From Xiphias gladius (Eukaryota > Chordata > Actinopteri > Istiophoriformes > Xiphiidae), in NCBI RefSeq assembly GCF_016859285.1, contig NC_053405.1, positions 1,049,260 through 1,113,259 of the forward strand: a DNA stretch of 64,000 bases. Reading direction: 5' to 3'. Shown piece after piece: positions 63,001 through 64,000 of this stretch. The position numbers and the translations under genes are program-made. The notes under the pieces were generated by a model that searched no databases, was not told where the DNA came from, and saw only the letters and a list, made by a program, of their open reading frames with translations. Position 1 is the first letter of the stretch; each line of letters opens with the position of its first letter.

Positions 63001-63595
63001 CAGCGTGATGATCTATCAGTTAATTAGATCAATGAACAAGCAGCTGCAGTGGAAAAGAGCAGCAATAAAGTAATAATAATGTCCTAAGGAGGAGTTTTCC
63101 TCCTGCACCAACAGTAAAACATTCTGCAGCCGACCGGCTGACAGACAGACAGACAGGCAGGCAGACAGGCAGACAGGCAGGCAGACAGGCAGACAGGCAG
63201 ACATCTGTGAATCAGAAACTGAGAACTATGAAGTTCTCAGTTCTTGTTATTGGACATATTGACAGACAGACCCGAGATCCTAGCCGACCCAATTAGACGG
63301 AGTAGAATACAGACCCGATTCGCGCCAGTCTGATTTGGGTCGCAGGTCACACCCGTGAAGACCTGTCAAGTTCAGTTCAGTTCGAGTTCATAAAAGCCAA
63401 TAAAGTTTAGGGTCTGGGACAACTTTGTGGCCCTCAAATCCAGGCAAGATGATAGAAACTGTGGTGGGGAGAAGACTGTGAACTGGGATTATTTGTCTAA
63501 AGATGTTAATTCAGTGACTCTGTTCTTACCTGCTGCTCCAGCGAGGCCCTCGGAGCCTGCAGCTCATTTTCAGGAGACTCTGCGGCTTTCAGCCT
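48985..63595 (-). CDS. patj: PATJ/INADL polarity scaffold, last 14 exons (PDZ7-10; 5' partial)
   Basis: Crumbs-complex scaffold at tight junctions. Exons in transcript order: 63595-63530, 61403-61319, 60128-60022, 58192-58109, 57418-57225, 57096-56949, 55668-55582, 55372-55204, 54988-54951, 54648-54526, 54419-54315, 50490-50387, 50251-50128, 49131-48985. Phases match throughout, giving 1581 nt, 526 residues and TAA. Four PDZ domains are visible by their carboxylate-binding loops: GLGLSIVGG (exon 60128), GLGLSIVGK (57418), LGVSIAGG (54648) and GLGFSIVGG (50251). They correspond to PDZ7-10 of the ten-PDZ human protein. The protein ends in TLDVLS, like human PATJ. The linker [10 protein letters not shown] after the third of these domains is a clear PATJ rather than MPDZ match. 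The region between PDZ8 and PDZ9 is rich in Ser, Thr and Pro. Oddities: a 38-nt exon (54988-54951), a weak donor GTCCAC after exon 57225, and microsatellites abutting many splice sites. The N-terminal L27 and PDZ1-6 would lie right of the window. Confidence 0.95.
50045..50112 (+). repeat. TAGCTTAGC-type dispersed repeat
   Basis: TTAGCCTAGCTTAGCATAAA, then AGCCTGGCTCTGTCCAAAG. It ends 16 bp from the patj exon 50251-50128, so it borders that exon's donor. Confidence 0.75.
50312..50380. repeat. (GT)34 microsatellite next to a patj donor
   Basis: About 69 bp of uninterrupted GT. In transcript sense it is a CA tract starting 6 nt after the exon 50490-50387 donor. Confidence 0.95.
50521..50560. 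repeat. (AC)20 microsatellite upstream of a patj acceptor
   Basis: TG tract in transcript sense, about 30 nt upstream of exon 50490-50387. That exon is therefore bracketed by repeats on both sides. Confidence 0.95.
50677..51018 (+). repeat. Short inverted-terminus element, family E (copy 1)
   Basis: Begins TTAAAGGACCAGTGTGCAGG and ends ACACCGGTCCTTCAAA; the ends are inverted copies (TTAAAGGACCrGTGT). Internal CACTAGAGGCCACTAAATTC is shared with copy 2. It looks like a nonautonomous MITE. Located in a patj intron. Confidence 0.85.
52385..52615 (+). mobile_element. L2-type LINE 3' end
   Basis: TTCTACCTGTTAAAAGAGAG, CACCAAGTGCTTGCTCGTGG and the tail ATATGAATAAAGCTGAATTG are the usual order in fish L2-family 3' ends. 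No reverse-transcriptase remnant is attached. Confidence 0.7.
52813..52940. repeat. Long (CA)n tract with CG interruptions
   Basis: About 128 bp of CA with CACG and CATG variants in a patj intron. Frames read through it are low-complexity artefacts. Confidence 0.95.
53510..53715 (+). repeat. Dispersed fish repeat
   Basis: CACTTATACAGCACTTTTCTAG, CAAAGCGCTTTACACTACC and ACCTCCTGAGCCACAGTCGCC, in this order, are typical of a widespread short repeat in teleosts. Confidence 0.7.
54424..54459. repeat. (CA)18 microsatellite at a patj acceptor
   Basis: In transcript sense a UG tract that ends 5 nt before the AG of exon 54419-54315, replacing the pyrimidine tract. Confidence 0.95.
54951..54988 (-). 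other. patj: 38-nt patj microexon
   Basis: Encodes [12 protein letters not shown] at the start of PDZ9. The phase works only if it begins after the (TG)n-CAG and ends at AGG|GTAAAG. Both sides abut simple repeats (55031-54992 upstream, about 54940-54922 downstream in sense). Confidence 0.85.
54992..55031. repeat. (AC)20 microsatellite at the microexon acceptor
   Basis: In transcript sense UG repeat runs directly into the CAG of exon 54988-54951, with no separate pyrimidine tract. Confidence 0.95.
56147..56529 (+). repeat. Short inverted-terminus element, family E (copy 2)
   Basis: Begins TTAAAGGACCAGTGTCTAGG and ends ACACCGGTCCTTTAAAGG. Same orientation as copy 1, with the middle about 40 bp longer. 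The shared segment GTAGCCCAGAATGGACAAAC is identical in both. Confidence 0.85.
56891..56927. repeat. (GT)18 microsatellite near a patj donor
   Basis: CA tract in transcript sense, starting about 22 nt after the exon 57096-56949 donor. Confidence 0.95.
58218..58241. repeat. (GA)n tract
   Basis: CT-rich in transcript sense, located upstream of the patj exon 58192-58109 acceptor, where it may add to the pyrimidine-rich region. Confidence 0.85.
58752..59402. repeat. 650-bp compound GT minisatellite
   Basis: GTGT runs are broken by recurring GTCTCTGCGTGTG, GTCCGTGCGTCTCTGCG and GTGTCCGTGTG units that reappear many times. All three plus frames and one minus frame stay open across it because no stop codon occurs in the units; these are not genes. 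Located in the patj intron between the exons of PDZ7. Confidence 0.95.
59980..60012. repeat. (GT)16 microsatellite at a patj donor
   Basis: CA tract in transcript sense, starting about 10 nt after the exon 60128-60022 donor. Confidence 0.95.
60228..61235 (-). mobile_element. Degenerate Tc1-like transposon in a patj intron
   Basis: Minus-strand fragments include [17 protein letters not shown] (catalytic-core region), [21 protein letters not shown] and, further upstream, [19 protein letters not shown]. They follow transposase order but lie in different frames with stops. The plus-left end GATGAGCCAATACATTATG and the right end TCTGTGAATGGTCACAA match terminal regions of a common fish Tc1 family. 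This is a different family from the element at 2090-3597. Confidence 0.8.
61404..63529. other. patj intron without further exons
   Basis: Intron of 2.1 kb between the first two visible patj exons. The phases of those exons join directly, so no exon is required here. Contains a (GACA/GGCA)n tract at 63140-63201 and unique sequence. Confidence 0.6.
63140..63201. repeat. (GACA)n/(GGCA)n tetranucleotide repeat
   Basis: Alternating GACA and GGCA units over about 62 bp. Confidence 0.95.
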
Positions 63596-63603
63596 CTGCA
63601 GGA

Positions 63604-63621
63604 CACACACACACACACACA
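63604..63621. repeat. (AC)9 microsatellite at a patj acceptor
   Basis: UG tract in transcript sense, ending just before CCTGCAG of exon 63595-63530. Confidence 0.9.
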
Positions 63622-64000
63622 TATACCTGTCTTACATTAGTTGTGAGGACACCAACCCTGACCCCAACGTAAACCAGATTCTAACCTGAACCCTAAATCC
63701 AAGCCTCAAACAGCCCTTTGAAGATGTGCAGACTGGACCAAATGTCCTCACAATGCTATTATCTCCTCACAATGATGGTTTCAAACCATTTGTCCACACA
63801 CACACACAGCAGAGTGGGTCAAGGAGAAGTGTTCATGCCCTGATTCAGTCGGTATCAGCAGCTGAGATAACAAAGGGCAGTTTTTACGTCTTAAAATGAC
63901 TGAGGTTCCTATGATCCCCCAATAAAATGACTGTATGATTTACCCTCTTTCCATCCTCCAAACTGAACAAACAAAGTACAGCTAAAACGTGCACAATTTA

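Noticed and set aside
1..64000. tRNA or rRNA genes
   Set aside because: No A-box/B-box pair with a foldable cloverleaf and no rRNA-like block was noticed by eye; a covariance-model search was not possible.

Overview
This window is nuclear DNA from a vertebrate, most likely a teleost fish. It contains spliced genes with GT-AG introns, several of only about 80-110 bp. It also holds many CA/TG microsatellites and dispersed repeats of the Tc1/mariner, L2-like LINE and small inverted-repeat types common in fish. I see no prokaryotic features, tRNA, rRNA or CRISPR array.

Four protein-coding genes can be assembled exon by exon with consistent reading phase. (1) Bases 619-11883, plus strand: the 3' ten exons of thop1 (thimet oligopeptidase, M3 zinc metallopeptidase); the 5' end lies outside the window. 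(2) Bases 15663-35252, plus strand: a complete 19-exon nwd1 gene (DUF4062-like N-terminus, NACHT NTPase, WD40 propellers) of 1639 predicted residues. (3) Bases 37204-39958, plus strand: a four-exon, 116-residue single-pass membrane protein of the PDZK1IP1/SMIM24 family with a PDZ-binding tail. (4) Bases 48985-63595, minus strand: the last 14 exons of patj (INADL), covering the final four PDZ domains and the stop codon; the 5' part lies beyond the right edge.

The intergenic stretches (11884-15662, 35253-37203, 39959-48984) show no convincing genes. They hold repeats, including a 60-bp near-perfect palindrome, a foldback element and an (AGC)13 tract. Introns carry an inverted-repeat element (155-437), two Tc1-like transposon remnants (about 2090-3597 and 60228-61235), L2-type LINE pieces, and pairs of repeats that flank groups of exons in nwd1 (inverted pair) and patj (direct pair).

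The genes do not form an operon or single pathway. They are a peptidase, a signalling NTPase, a small membrane protein with a PDZ ligand and a polarity scaffold. The two PDZ-related genes are convergent neighbours. In human, THOP1 and NWD1 lie on chromosome 19p while PDZK1IP1 and PATJ lie on 1p, so the linkage here is notable. The most unusual signal is that many patj exons are bordered by UG repeats just before the 3' splice site and CA repeats just after the 5' splice site, in transcript sense. The thop1 and nwd1 splice sites do not show this. I found no clearly new biological system; this splice-site repeat layout is the best candidate for a second look.
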